From Exilibacterium sp. (GTDB lineage Bacteria; Pseudomonadota; Gammaproteobacteria; Pseudomonadales; Cellvibrionaceae), in contig JANQMH010000005.1 of the NCBI GenBank assembly GCA_028280195.1, forward strand, positions 97,027-161,026: DNA of 64,000 bases, in the 5' to 3' direction. Under the pieces are notes generated by a model, which searched no databases, was not told where the DNA came from, and saw only the letters and a list, made by a program, of their open reading frames with translations. The translations under genes were made by a program, and so were the position numbers. This document shows positions 17,950 through 25,229 of this stretch, in pieces. Position 1 is the first letter of the stretch, and the number at the start of each line of letters is the position of its first letter.

Positions 17950-19089
17950 ATGTCTGAAAGTACGAAGATTGATTTTATCTACCTGTCTGAGCAGGACATG
18001 ATTAAAGCCGGTGTTACTGATATGCCCAGTTGTGTGGACACCATGGAGGAGATGTTTGTACTGCTCCACAAGGGGGACTACCGCATGGCCGGGCCGAACA
18101 GCGATTCCCATGGTGCCATGATCACCTTCCCGGAGGAATCACCCTTTTCGACCATGCCCAAACCAACGGCTGATCGCCGGCTGATGGCGATGCCTGCCTA
18201 CCTGGGCGGCGACTATCAGACTTGCGGCGTGAAGTGGTATGGCTCCAATATTGCCAATCGCGAAAAAGGCCTGCCGCGTTCCATTCTGATGTTTATTCTC
18301 AATGATGTCGACACCGGTGCACCACTGGCTTATATGTCCGCTAACCTGCTTTCCGCATACCGCACCGGCGCCATTCCCGGTGTGGGAGCGCGTTACCTGG
18401 CCCGCAAAGATTCCAAAGTTATCGGACTGCTCGGTCCGGGTGTGATGGGCAAAACCTCCGTTGCATCTTTTATGGCGGCATGCCCGGACCTCGACACCAT
18501 CAAAATCAAGGGCCGTGGCCAGGAGAGTCTGCAGCGCTTTTTGAGCTGGGTGAAAACAGAGTACCCGCAGCTTGTGAATATTCAGGTGGTTGATTCCATC
18601 GAGGCCGTGGTACGCGATTCTGACATAGTGACCTATTGTAATTCAGGTGAAGTTGGCGACCCTTCTACCTATCCGATTGTCAAACGTGAGTGGGTAAAGC
18701 CCGGTGCCTATTTGACGATGCCGGCAAGCTGCAGCCTGGATGACGGTATGAGCGGCAAAGATGTGCGCAAGGTAATGGATAGCATCGGTTTGTACGAAGC
18801 CTGGTACGAAGAAGTACCTAAGCCAGCCCACAATTGCATACCGCTGGTTGGCATGCGGTTTATGGATATGATTGCCGACGGTTTAATGGCCAAAGATGAA
18901 CTCGAAGATTTAGGCGCTATTGTCGCCGGCGACACCCCTGCTCGCCAGAATAACGAGGAAATTATTATTTTGTCTGTGGGTGGCATGCCCGTTGAAGACG
19001 TGGCTTGGGCCACCAAAATCTATCGCAACGCGGTTGAAAAAGGTATAGGCATTACGTTGAACCTATGGGATGAGCCGGTTCTGCGTTAA
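17950..19089 (+). CDS. Ornithine cyclodeaminase / mu-crystallin family protein
   Basis: A 379-residue NAD(P)-dependent family member with the Rossmann motif LLGPGVMG near residue 159. The family signature region SAYRTGAIPGVGARYLA precedes it. The family includes ornithine cyclodeaminase, ketimine reductases and opine or imino-acid dehydrogenases, so the name does not fix the reaction. Here it heads an operon with a Rid protein and a FAD amine oxidase, which suggests it handles an imine or cyclic imine. AGGG lies before ATG 17950. Lower GC than the flanking core suggests acquisition. Confidence 0.8.
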   Translation: MSESTKIDFIYLSEQDMIKAGVTDMPSCVDTMEEMFVLLHKGDYRMAGPNSDSHGAMITFPEESPFSTMPKPTADRRLMAMPAYLGGDYQTCGVKWYGSNIANREKGLPRSILMFILNDVDTGAPLAYMSANLLSAYRTGAIPGVGARYLARKDSKVIGLLGPGVMGKTSVASFMAACPDLDTIKIKGRGQESLQRFLSWVKTEYPQLVNIQVVDSIEAVVRDSDIVTYCNSGEVGDPSTYPIVKREWVKPGAYLTMPASCSLDDGMSGKDVRKVMDSIGLYEAWYEEVPKPAHNCIPLVGMRFMDMIADGLMAKDELEDLGAIVAGDTPARQNNEEIIILSVGGMPVEDVAWATKIYRNAVEKGIGITLNLWDEPVLR

Positions 19090-19122
19090 CACCTTAGGCT
19101 TACTCCCACAGGAAAGATTCCC

Positions 19123-19545
19123 ATGACCAAAATCACCAAAGTTAAAACCGGCTCCAAGTTTGAAGAGATAGCCAGCTACTCCCGTGTTGTTGCCGTGGAC
19201 AACTGGATTATGGTCTCCAATACTGCTGGCCGTAATCCAGACAGCAACGAAATTCCTGAAGATGTGATTGAACAGACTGACCAGGTTTTCAAAAACATCG
19301 AGCGTGCCCTTGAAGCGGTTGGCAGTTGCCTGGCCGATGTGGTGAGGTCTAACGTGTTTATCCAAAACCCGGATGATATACACAGGGTCATGGAACACAT
19401 TGGCACCAAGTTTCGCGGTATTAACCCGGCTACTACCGCCACTTGCCCGCCATTGGGCTCTACCGCTTACAAAGTCGAGCTGGAGGTAACGGCTTATCGC
19501 GGCGCCTCCGAGGCTGAGTCGGAAGACATTGTCATCCCCCAGTAG
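19123..19545 (+). CDS. Rid/YjgF/UK114 family protein
   Basis: A 140-residue member of the Rid family, whose founding member RidA hydrolyses reactive enamine/imine intermediates. Recognisable family segments are NTAGRN, QVFKNIERALEAVGS, DVVRSNVFI and KVELEVTAYRG. The catalytic arginine that RidA carries a few residues before KVEIE is replaced here (GSTAYKVELEV), so this belongs to a non-RidA subgroup and imine deaminase activity should not be assumed. AGGAAAG precedes ATG 19123. It lies between the cyclodeaminase-like gene and the oxidase gene in one operon. Confidence 0.85.
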   Translation: MTKITKVKTGSKFEEIASYSRVVAVDNWIMVSNTAGRNPDSNEIPEDVIEQTDQVFKNIERALEAVGSCLADVVRSNVFIQNPDDIHRVMEHIGTKFRGINPATTATCPPLGSTAYKVELEVTAYRGASEAESEDIVIPQ

Positions 19546-19557
19546 TATCGAATTGTT

Positions 19558-20850
19558 ATGACTAAAGCGCTAGAGCCCGTTATCACTCAGGATAAGCTGC
19601 CTTCTACTACTCGCGTGGTGATTATCGGTGGTGGTATTGTCGGTGCCTGCGCGGCACTGACATTAGCGGAACGCAATATACCAGTGGTTTTACTCGAAAA
19701 AGGCCATATTGCTGGCGAACAATCGTCGCGCAACCTGGGGTGGATTCGAAAAACCAGCCGCCACGCGCATGATGTACCCATGGCGCAGGCAGCCGATCGC
19801 CTGTGGGCCAAAATGCCGGAGCGTATTGGCCGTGATCTCGGCTACAAGCAGTGCGGTATTATGTTTTTGTCGCCAACCGAGGAATCGCTCTGCGTTCATG
19901 AAGATTGGCTGAAATCGGTAGACGACCTTTCTCTCGATTCGCGCCTGCTAAGTACGAGCGAAATTGACCAACAGGTACCTGGTGGTAAGGGTAAGTGGGC
20001 CGGCGGTGTTTACACACCTTCCGATGGTATTGCCGAACCGGCAATAGCGACCAGCGCCATTGCCAATGCGGCTATTAAAAAAGGCGCGGTGATGGTACAG
20101 CATTGTGCGGTTCGCACGCTTTCCAGATCAGCGGGAAAGGTTTCCGGTGTGGTTACGGAAAAAGGTGAAATTCAATGCGATCAAGCATTGCTGGCAGGCG
20201 GCGCCTGGTCGCGACGCTTCCTTGGCAACCTGGGTGTGTCATTGCCAACCTTGCCTCTTATTTTATCTGTGTTGCGTACTAAGCCGATGGATGGCCCAAC
20301 GGATATCGCTGTTGGCGGTCCGGACTTCTCTTTTAGAAAACACAAAGACGGCGGCTTTATCATTACCCAGCGCGGCGGTTTGGATGCACCTATCATCTTA
20401 GATCATTTGCTGATCGGTTCGCGTTATATGAACCAACTGGGTGCCAACCGACGACAGTTGCGCGTTAAACTGGGTAAACCTTTTTTGGATGACCTTAAAC
20501 TTCCTCGTCGCTGGCACGCCGGGAGCCGGTCGCCGTTCGAGCGCATACGCACCATGGACCCCAAGGTTAACCCGGTGTTGAATCAGGAAGCGATAACCAA
20601 CCTTTGCAATGCATGGCCCATATTTGAACAGGCGGAAATCGAGGAAGCCTGGGCCGGTTGGATGGATATCACGCCCGACTCCATGCCGGTGATCGATCGG
20701 ATAGAAGCCGTTCCCGGTCTCGCCATCGCCACCGGCTTTTCCGGCCACGGCTTTGGCACTGGCCCGGCCGCAGGACAACTGGCAGCGGATATTGTGTCCG
20801 AAGAGCCTTCAATTATCGATCCAGACCCGTACCGGTTTGATCGGCTGTAA
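19558..20850 (+). CDS. FAD-dependent oxidoreductase of the D-amino-acid oxidase (DAO) family
   Basis: A 430-residue flavoprotein with the dinucleotide-binding motif VVIIGGGIVGACAA (residues 21-34). The DAO-family GEQSSRNLGWIRKTSRH region lies near residue 53. Near the C-terminus are AWAGWMDITPDSMPVID and GFSGHGFGTGPAAGQLAADI. These features fit amino-acid or amine dehydrogenases that pass electrons to the respiratory chain or oxygen. Downstream of a cyclodeaminase-like and a Rid gene, it would produce the imine they process. The substrate (D-amino acid, cyclic amino acid or opine) cannot be chosen from sequence. Confidence 0.83.
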   Translation: MTKALEPVITQDKLPSTTRVVIIGGGIVGACAALTLAERNIPVVLLEKGHIAGEQSSRNLGWIRKTSRHAHDVPMAQAADRLWAKMPERIGRDLGYKQCGIMFLSPTEESLCVHEDWLKSVDDLSLDSRLLSTSEIDQQVPGGKGKWAGGVYTPSDGIAEPAIATSAIANAAIKKGAVMVQHCAVRTLSRSAGKVSGVVTEKGEIQCDQALLAGGAWSRRFLGNLGVSLPTLPLILSVLRTKPMDGPTDIAVGGPDFSFRKHKDGGFIITQRGGLDAPIILDHLLIGSRYMNQLGANRRQLRVKLGKPFLDDLKLPRRWHAGSRSPFERIRTMDPKVNPVLNQEAITNLCNAWPIFEQAEIEEAWAGWMDITPDSMPVIDRIEAVPGLAIATGFSGHGFGTGPAAGQLAADIVSEEPSIIDPDPYRFDRL

Positions 20851-20888
20851 AACTTGTTGATTCTAGAACGCTTTTTTTAACTATTTTG

Positions 20889-21173
20889 TTATGAGTCTTT
20901 TTCTACTTCCTTTCCGTGCCACACTCTTAGAATGTAAATTTTTCTGTTCAGAAGGTACCGAACGGTGTAATCGCCTACGTATAAGTCGCGGATCATTTCT
21001 GGGTCAGGTGCCTTTGAAACAGACAAACCCATTTGTGGAAATACTTTAAGCTTAGATATGCCTGCTTGAATGTTCTTTGCAATTCGGTTTGCAGCCCTCG
21101 GGTTGTGTTCTGCTATGAACTCTCGTAACCGCTTTAAATCATGGACGGCCTCTGGCGTATAAGTTATCCTCAT
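20889..21173 (-). CDS. RelE/ParE family toxin
   Basis: A 94-residue toxin of the RelE/ParE superfamily, with the typical start ITYTPEAVHDLKRLREFIAEHNP, the central FPQMGLSVSKAPDPEMRDL-like stretch, and the C-terminal YILRVWHGKE. It overlaps its antitoxin gene by ATGA. The fold alone does not tell mRNA interferase from gyrase poison; the LREFIAEHNPRAA start is nearer to ParE. It is the leftmost gene of the cassette-like array, and its stop sits in TCATAAC, which resembles a degenerate array end. Confidence 0.87.
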   Translation of the reverse strand: MRITYTPEAVHDLKRLREFIAEHNPRAANRIAKNIQAGISKLKVFPQMGLSVSKAPDPEMIRDLYVGDYTVRYLLNRKIYILRVWHGKEVEKDS

Positions 21174-21436
21174 ACCTTAGGTGGTGCCTTCTCGCTTTCC
21201 GTTCCCCAACTGTTGAGCCAAGCCGACACTTGCTCTTCATCAACGCCTTTGCCACTCCGGATTGATTCAAGGGCCTCCAATGTATCGCTCCAGCGCTCGT
21301 CCTCCATGGCTTGGCGGGCCAAGAACTCTTTAACCGCTTGATTTATAAGATAATTTTTGCTTCTGTCCAGCTTTTTAGCAAGGTTTTGAAGGGGTGCTTC
21401 TATCTCAGCATTGAGGCGAATACTAGTAATACTCAT
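21170..21436 (-). CDS. Ribbon-helix-helix antitoxin of the RelE/ParE pair
   Basis: An 88-residue protein whose start (ITSIRLNAEIEAPLQNLAKKLDRSKNYLINQAVKEFL) is a ribbon-helix-helix DNA-binding domain of the CopG/ParD kind. The charged C-terminus would wrap the toxin. ATG 21436 has GGAG upstream; the open frame extends five codons further. It overlaps the toxin start by 4 bases. It would neutralise the toxin and repress its own promoter. Such pairs are common in integron cassettes, where they stabilise the array. Confidence 0.85.
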   Translation of the reverse strand: MSITSIRLNAEIEAPLQNLAKKLDRSKNYLINQAVKEFLARQAMEDERWSDTLEALESIRSGKGVDEEQVSAWLNSWGTESEKAPPKV

Positions 21437-21502
21437 TTGTGGCTCCAGCAATGTATTCGGATGTATTACAACATATTACTCTTGCCGGCCTATATGTCAA
21501 AT

Positions 21503-21566
21503 TCATAACACTCTGCGAAGGGGCGAAGTGTGTAGCACTTCATCCCGCTTGCGCAGTGTGTTCGAG
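21503..21566 (-). other. attC-like recombination site 1
   Basis: An imperfect hairpin: AACACTCTGCG pairs with CGCAGTGTGTT and GAAGTG with CACTTC around a short loop. It lies directly after the stop at 21573-21575. Its left end, ATTCATAACACTC, recurs at attC site 7. The outer 7-mers are degenerate. Confidence 0.5.
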
Positions 21567-21572
21567 CGCAAC

Positions 21573-21778
21573 CTATCCTTGTTTGTTAAGTACTTTTTGC
21601 CGCCGAGGCTTCGCCACAATTTGATCCCCATCTTCATAGATAGCGATACCTGGATCGCATGTTTCTACTTGATCAATAATATACCCATTCTCTTCTAAGA
21701 TGGCTTTTATCGCCCTTATTTTTTGGGCTGGCTCCTTTGCCCTCGGGTGAATAGATGATTAGCTAATGGTTGACGCAC
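21573..21778 (-). pseudogene. Frameshifted small cassette gene, unknown function
   Basis: A 56-codon frame ending at 21573 (it contains IRAIKAILEENGYIIDQVETCDPG) has no start codon. A GTG-started frame from 21778 (RQPLANHLFTRGQRSQPKK) stops in TAA just where the other begins. The switch is at a run of six As; one more A would join them into a continuous protein of about 68 residues. It is either a true slippage mutation or a homopolymer sequencing error. No function is recognised. attC-like sites lie on both sides. Confidence 0.5.
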
Positions 21779-21848
21779 TTTCTATTTTCTGACAAAGACT
21801 TCCTTCCCTTCGTTGAACACTCGCGACTACGTACGGTTACTGCGAAAA

Positions 21849-21967
21849 CATAACACCGCAATAATGAGTTGGAGCACGCAGTACGGGGGTCCAGCCTCGG
21901 CAATTTTGAGCGTTGCTTTTCTTCAAGCAATGCTTGAAATTGTTCGAGTTTCACGATTTGTTAGGGC
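21849..21967 (-). other. attC-like recombination site 2
   Basis: The site runs from GTTAGGGC (21960-21967), overlapping the stop of the next gene, to CATAAC (21849-21854). Inside, CAATTTTGAGCGTTGC pairs imperfectly with GCAATGCTTGAAATTG. Its right part resembles attC site 6 (shared CTGCGT..TCCA.CTC). The length of 119 bases is in the range of Vibrio-type sites. Confidence 0.55.
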
Positions 21968-22416
21968 TAGTCACTACTGCTGCCCACCAATATCCATCGT
22001 TTCCCACTTAAATGAATATCATAAGCAAAATCCCAAAATACAGGATAAGAGGGTTGTCCCTTTTTGAACTCAAACTCTACAACCATATCCGCCTTTTCAA
22101 GATTGATTTTTGAAAATACATTATTCATTAACTCGGCAACCTCATGTTTCTTTGATTCAAGGTCTATGGGGCCAGAGCCAGTATCACCTTCATATAGAAT
22201 CTTATCTACTATTTCCCTCTTGGCTTCCTTTGCTGACGAAGGAAAAACCCCCGAAACTTTGCAGTTTTCAGAAACCAATTTGCTCAGTGCTTGTTCCAAG
22301 GATTCGTCAGCATTAGCGGGGCCGTACAGGTTAAGCCAGACCTCATAGTTTATACCGTACAGAAGCTGCTCAATTCTTTTGAATTCTTCCGGCCTATTGT
22401 CTCGAACGATTTTCAT
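21967..22416 (-). CDS. Hypothetical cassette protein (149 aa)
   Basis: No family is recognised. The product is soluble and acidic, with no signal peptide or membrane segment. The C-terminal half (about residues 105-149) has alternating hydrophobic residues ending in SGKRWILVGSSSD. The ATG lies four bases after GTTAGGGC of the preceding attC-like site, and the stop overlaps GTTAGGGC of its own. The gene therefore fills one cassette exactly, with no room for its own promoter, as expected for an integron cassette. AT-rich codon use contrasts with the core genes. Confidence 0.6.
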   Translation of the reverse strand: MKIVRDNRPEEFKRIEQLLYGINYEVWLNLYGPANADESLEQALSKLVSENCKVSGVFPSSAKEAKREIVDKILYEGDTGSGPIDLESKKHEVAELMNNVFSKINLEKADMVVEFEFKKGQPSYPVFWDFAYDIHLSGKRWILVGSSSD

Positions 22417-22419
22417 AGA

Positions 22420-22480
22420 GCCCTAACGCCGTCATTTGCGATCGTGGTATAGGCGCGAGGCAAGATGGCTTTGTTAAAGC
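22420..22480 (-). other. attC-like recombination site 3
   Basis: The ends are GCCCTAAC (22420-22427) and GTTAAAGC (22473-22480). The arms GCCGTCATTTGCG and CGAGGCAAGATGGC pair with an unpaired base in one arm, the extrahelical-base feature by which the integrase picks the correct strand. At 61 bases it is compact. Confidence 0.65.
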
Positions 22481-22485
22481 GCATC

Positions 22486-22875
22486 TTAGCATGGCTCTTC
22501 GTATTCTATATGACTTAATCTTTCTGGAAATCTGGTAGGTGAAAGCAAATCTACCTCTCCATCTGGTGTACGCATTGGTTTTGTAAAATCCAGGTAATGA
22601 AAAAAGAATACCCAACGTTTATTCTCGTCATCCAAAGGTTGCTCATCGTAAGCGACCTGCCAATTTTCTATTGGTTGTCCTTTAACTTCTTGTGTCACCT
22701 CTCCCCACTTGTATTCATATGAATTTGAATAAATATTAACTTCAATTAGGTGACAAGGGTCTTTCGCAACTATTGGATATATACCGATAATTTCCATTTT
22801 TTTTGGGTCCCTCTGGCTGGCTTTGTTAGCAATTTTAGTTATTGTGAACTCACTCAAAGGGCGGGAAATTACCAT
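22486..22875 (-). CDS. Hypothetical cassette protein (129 aa)
   Basis: No family is recognised. The product is soluble, with many aromatic residues and a central WVFFFHYLDFTKPM segment. It has no signal peptide. ATG 22875 is preferred over an upstream in-frame start because GAGG lies 6 bases before it, inside the flanking attC-like site (GAGGCGTTACATG). The preceding cassette's recombination site therefore provides the ribosome binding site. Low GC matches the array. Confidence 0.55.
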   Translation of the reverse strand: MVISRPLSEFTITKIANKASQRDPKKMEIIGIYPIVAKDPCHLIEVNIYSNSYEYKWGEVTQEVKGQPIENWQVAYDEQPLDDENKRWVFFFHYLDFTKPMRTPDGEVDLLSPTRFPERLSHIEYEEPC

Positions 22876-22967
22876 GTAACGCCTCAAACACCAGCTTGAT
22901 GTAGTTGGCGGCCTTTTTGGTACAAACAGGCGACAGCTTTGCCGAGTCCGCGTGGTTGGACTTGTTA
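22876..22967 (-). other. attC-like recombination site 4
   Basis: On the plus strand it runs from TAACGCCTCAAACACC to GTGGTTGGACTTGTTAAC; the two ends pair imperfectly. TAACGCC...TTGTTA resembles Vibrio and Pseudomonas chromosomal integron sites. The stop of the next gene (22965-22967) overlaps its right end. Confidence 0.6.
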
Positions 22968-23426
22968 ACTGTAGTGTCGCACCTCGGTTAATAATACATA
23001 TGAATGCATATTACCTTGAGGTATGCGATAGACACCTTCCGCACCTAAACACTTGCAAGCCATTGCTGCAATTTCCCAGGCCATATTTTCGTCACATTTC
23101 ACTGAGGGCTTATTAAATACCTCATAACCAGTGACATCAAAGAGCTTTTTAACGACAGAGCTGTGCCTTCTAATCGGCTCTGGCAACCTGTGATTTGACC
23201 AAAACCAAACCAAGCTGTCTTTTTCAGGAATATGAGAAGCAACTGGTAAAATTGAGGCCTCTACAACAGGCCTCTCTTTATCGAAGAACATCAACGATTG
23301 CTTTTCATACTCAACGACAAAGTTATCGTGGCCTCCAAAACCAAATTCGTTTACTAGAGCCTGGTACTTTTGATCAAGCTCATCGCATGCGTCTTCCAAG
23401 TACTTGTCGAACTCTTCGTCATTCAT
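22965..23426 (-). CDS. Hypothetical cassette protein (153 aa), possibly DUF6882-like
   Basis: A soluble protein with no signal peptide. The pattern LVWFWSNHRLPEP, then DENMAWEIAAMACKCLGAEGVYRIP, recalls the DUF6882 family by eye, a family of unknown function often found in mobile regions; this match is tentative. The stop codon lies in TTAAC of attC site 4 and the start 13 bases inside the cassette from attC site 5. It is therefore a single-gene cassette. Confidence 0.55.
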   Translation of the reverse strand: MNDEEFDKYLEDACDELDQKYQALVNEFGFGGHDNFVVEYEKQSLMFFDKERPVVEASILPVASHIPEKDSLVWFWSNHRLPEPIRRHSSVVKKLFDVTGYEVFNKPSVKCDENMAWEIAAMACKCLGAEGVYRIPQGNMHSYVLLTEVRHYS

Positions 23427-23437
23427 AGTTTTGTGTG

Positions 23438-23530
23438 GTTAACGCTGAGCCAATTTGCAGGCAGAAATAGCGGCCGCCTTTTAGCCGACACTCTTGGCTG
23501 CCAAATTGCGACACTTGTTTTATGTTAAAT
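23438..23530 (-). other. attC-like recombination site 5
   Basis: On the plus strand it starts GTTAACGCTGAGCCAATTTGCAGG and ends CTGCCAAATTGCG...GTTAAAT. The outer right 7-mer GTTAAAT fits GTTRRRY exactly. CAATTTG-CAG pairs with CTGCCAAATTG, with one unpaired base. The stop of the cupin gene lies inside ATTTAAC. Confidence 0.7.
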
Positions 23531-23890
23531 CCACTCCTGATCTTTGCTTTGTACTGTTAGATCACTTTCAGTACTGCCAGTATGAGCCGTAGCTTTAGGC
23601 TCAAACATCATTACATGCGCTTCTTCTTTTGCTTCCGGTTTGTGCTCAATACCTCTCGGAACGATATAGCACTCCCCTTCATTCAAGTTAATACTCCGCT
23701 CTTTCAAATGGATAGTAATACTGCCTTTAATAACCTGGAAGAACTCGTCTTCGTTCTCGTGAGTATGCCATACCATCTCTCCTTTAAACTTAGCTAGTTT
23801 CACATATTGTCCATTTAGCTCCCCAACAATTTTAGGAGACCAATAATGGTCGAATAGTCGAAATTTATCTGCCAAATTAACTTTTTCCAA
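23525..23890 (-). CDS. Cupin domain-containing protein
   Basis: A 121-residue single-domain cupin. Motif 1 (VWHTHENEDEFFQVIKG, about residues 40-56) supplies two His and a Glu for metal binding. Motif 2 (GECYIVPRGIEHKPEA, about 71-86) gives the remaining His. The substrate is unknown. The start is TTG at 23890 with AGGAGAG just upstream; the cassette boundary GTTAGGAG overlaps that ribosome binding site. Small cupins of this kind are known integron cassette cargo. The gene lies between attC sites 5 and 6. Confidence 0.75.
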   Translation of the reverse strand: MEKVNLADKFRLFDHYWSPKIVGELNGQYVKLAKFKGEMVWHTHENEDEFFQVIKGSITIHLKERSINLNEGECYIVPRGIEHKPEAKEEAHVMMFEPKATAHTGSTESDLTVQSKDQEWI

Positions 23891-23897
23891 GTTACTC

Positions 23898-24006
23898 TCC
23901 TAACTTGAATACTGTAGAGGTGGAACGCAGAGTGGACTGGTAATGTAAAGCATTGCTGCTTTTCAAGCAATGCTTTACATTATCCGGGTTGCATATATGG
24001 TTATGG
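23898..24006 (-). other. attC-like recombination site 6
   Basis: It runs from TCCTAAC (23898-23904) to GTTATGG (24000-24006). The centre is a long inverted repeat, TAATGTAAAGCATTGC with GCAATGCTTTACATTA, around a 10-base loop (23941-23982). The stop of the next gene lies in its right end. Confidence 0.6.
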
Positions 24007-24580
24007 ATTTTTGCACCACTCAAACTCCATTTGCTTAGCTGTTTTTTCTGCCAGTTCTAAACTAGCTAGCCTTGACACTAAATACAAACTCATATCTATA
24101 CCAGCGGAAATGCCGCCTGATGTAATGAATTTGCCTTCATCTACCCAGCGCTGAGAGTAAACTACTGTTAGATCTGGATAGGAACTCTTTAGATCATCGA
24201 TATCTTCCCAGTGAGTAGTAACTTTAAGGTTTGACAATAACCCGGCTGCAGCGAGTATAAACACGCCAGTGCAGACAGAGGCGACTATTTGTGCGTTTTT
24301 CTCAACACTGGCAATCCAGTCAATAACAGCAGGCTTTTTTAACTCCTCGGTGTGAATGCCACCAACTACAATTAAAATATCGATTTTGGGATGATCGTGA
24401 AAGTCATAATGAGGATTAACACTGTAGCCACCTCTGGCAATAACAGGAACCCTTTCTTCGCTACTAAGAAGATGTTAAAAGAATTTACAGAGCCAGCCAG
24501 CCAGCTGTTGAAAAAACTTCAAAGGGTCCTGAAAAATCTAAGACTTCAGCATTTTCGTAAATATAGATTCCTACATTCAA
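24001..24580 (-). pseudogene. DJ-1/PfpI family gene broken by two frameshifts
   Basis: Three consecutive frames on the minus strand together give one DJ-1/PfpI protein. The N-terminus starts at TTG 24580 (NVGIYIYENAEVLDFSGPFEVFSTA). A middle piece reads FNIFLVAKK. The C-terminal part (VPVIARGGYSVNPHYDF to the stop at 24001) includes the nucleophile elbow ASVCTGVFILAAAGLL and SGGISAGIDMSL. The first shift falls at a GGCT repeat (about 24490-24505), the second near a run of As and Gs (about 24453). An intact family member would act on small carbonyl or amide substrates. The cassette is still bounded by attC-like sites 6 and 7. Confidence 0.8.
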
Positions 24581-24598
24581 TGCACGATTCTCCAGGAT

Positions 24599-24680
24599 TC
24601 ATAACACTCAAATCAGGAGTTGAGCTACAAGCGAAGTCCGGTGCAGCCTTGGCTTTACAAACCGGATTTACTTATTAGGC
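24599..24680 (-). other. attC-like recombination site 7
   Basis: The ends are TCATAAC and ATTAGGC (24674-24680). TCCGGTGC..GCC and the facing GGC..ACCGGA arms pair (AAGTCCGG with CCGGATTT). The left end shares ATTCATAACACTC with attC site 1. Confidence 0.6.
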
Positions 24681-24682
24681 AT

Positions 24683-25138
24683 CTACAGCTTTTTGCACCA
24701 GAGTTCCGCCTCTTCTCTGGTCGAAGCAGGCGCCCGTAGATCGTCTTTTAAAGCACATTTAAGCGAAATCGCCTTACGATTTCCAGCTTGTGCTGCACGA
24801 GTAATCCATTGCGAAGCGGTAAACTTATTGCCGACAGGTTTCCAAAGCTCGACAAGTCTTTGGTTTTCTTTATCGTGTACAGTCTTGCAGTCTTTACCCT
24901 TTATATCAGTTTTTATCAGTGGGTTAACCAGTTTCCCATCACATATCTTATATGGTCTTTTGGGTTCTGGGGCATTTTTTATTAGTAGCTCCGCAAGTTG
25001 CATCATCGCGTTAGCGTCATCTCGTTCAGCCATAGCTTTTAAAGCCAAACCTTTCTTTATAAGAGATTTGTCATCGGCATAAGCATCATGGTTAACTGCG
25101 ATAATTAGAATAAATATTGAAACCAAAAATATTTTCAT
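24683..25138 (-). CDS. Secreted cassette protein with Sel1-like features
   Basis: A 151-residue protein with a clear signal peptide (residues 1-21, cleavage after AYA), so periplasmic or secreted. Two helical stretches, ERDDANAMMQLAELL and WITRAAQAGNRKAISLKC, resemble Sel1/TPR repeats. Paired cysteines (CDGK, KDCK, KCAL, WCKK) could form disulfides. The exact family is not recognised. AAAAGGAG precedes the ATG, and the cassette edge GTTAGGC of attC site 8 lies directly before it. One gene fills one cassette. Confidence 0.65.
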   Translation of the reverse strand: MKIFLVSIFILIIAVNHDAYADDKSLIKKGLALKAMAERDDANAMMQLAELLIKNAPEPKRPYKICDGKLVNPLIKTDIKGKDCKTVHDKENQRLVELWKPVGNKFTASQWITRAAQAGNRKAISLKCALKDDLRAPASTREEAELWCKKL

Positions 25139-25151
25139 ACTTGCTCCTTTT

Positions 25152-25223
25152 GCCTAACACCCGCATTTATGGCTGGTTTGGAGAGCAGCGGAAAACCAGT
25201 CCGGCAAGATGCGCCTGTTAGGC
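25152..25223 (-). other. attC recombination site 8 (best-conserved)
   Basis: The outer 7-mers GCCTAAC (25152-25158) and GTTAGGC (25217-25223) fit the integron consensus RYYYAAC...GTTRRRY exactly and are perfect inverses. Inside, CGCAT and TGGTTT on the left pair with AAACCA and ATGCG on the right, with unpaired bases between. The 72-base length is typical of attC. Confidence 0.85.
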
Positions 25224-25229
25224 GCGGCC

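Noticed and set aside
21763..21954. Minus-strand frame of 63 codons
   Set aside because: It lies mostly over attC-like site 2 and its hairpin; the apparent start is the hairpin arm.
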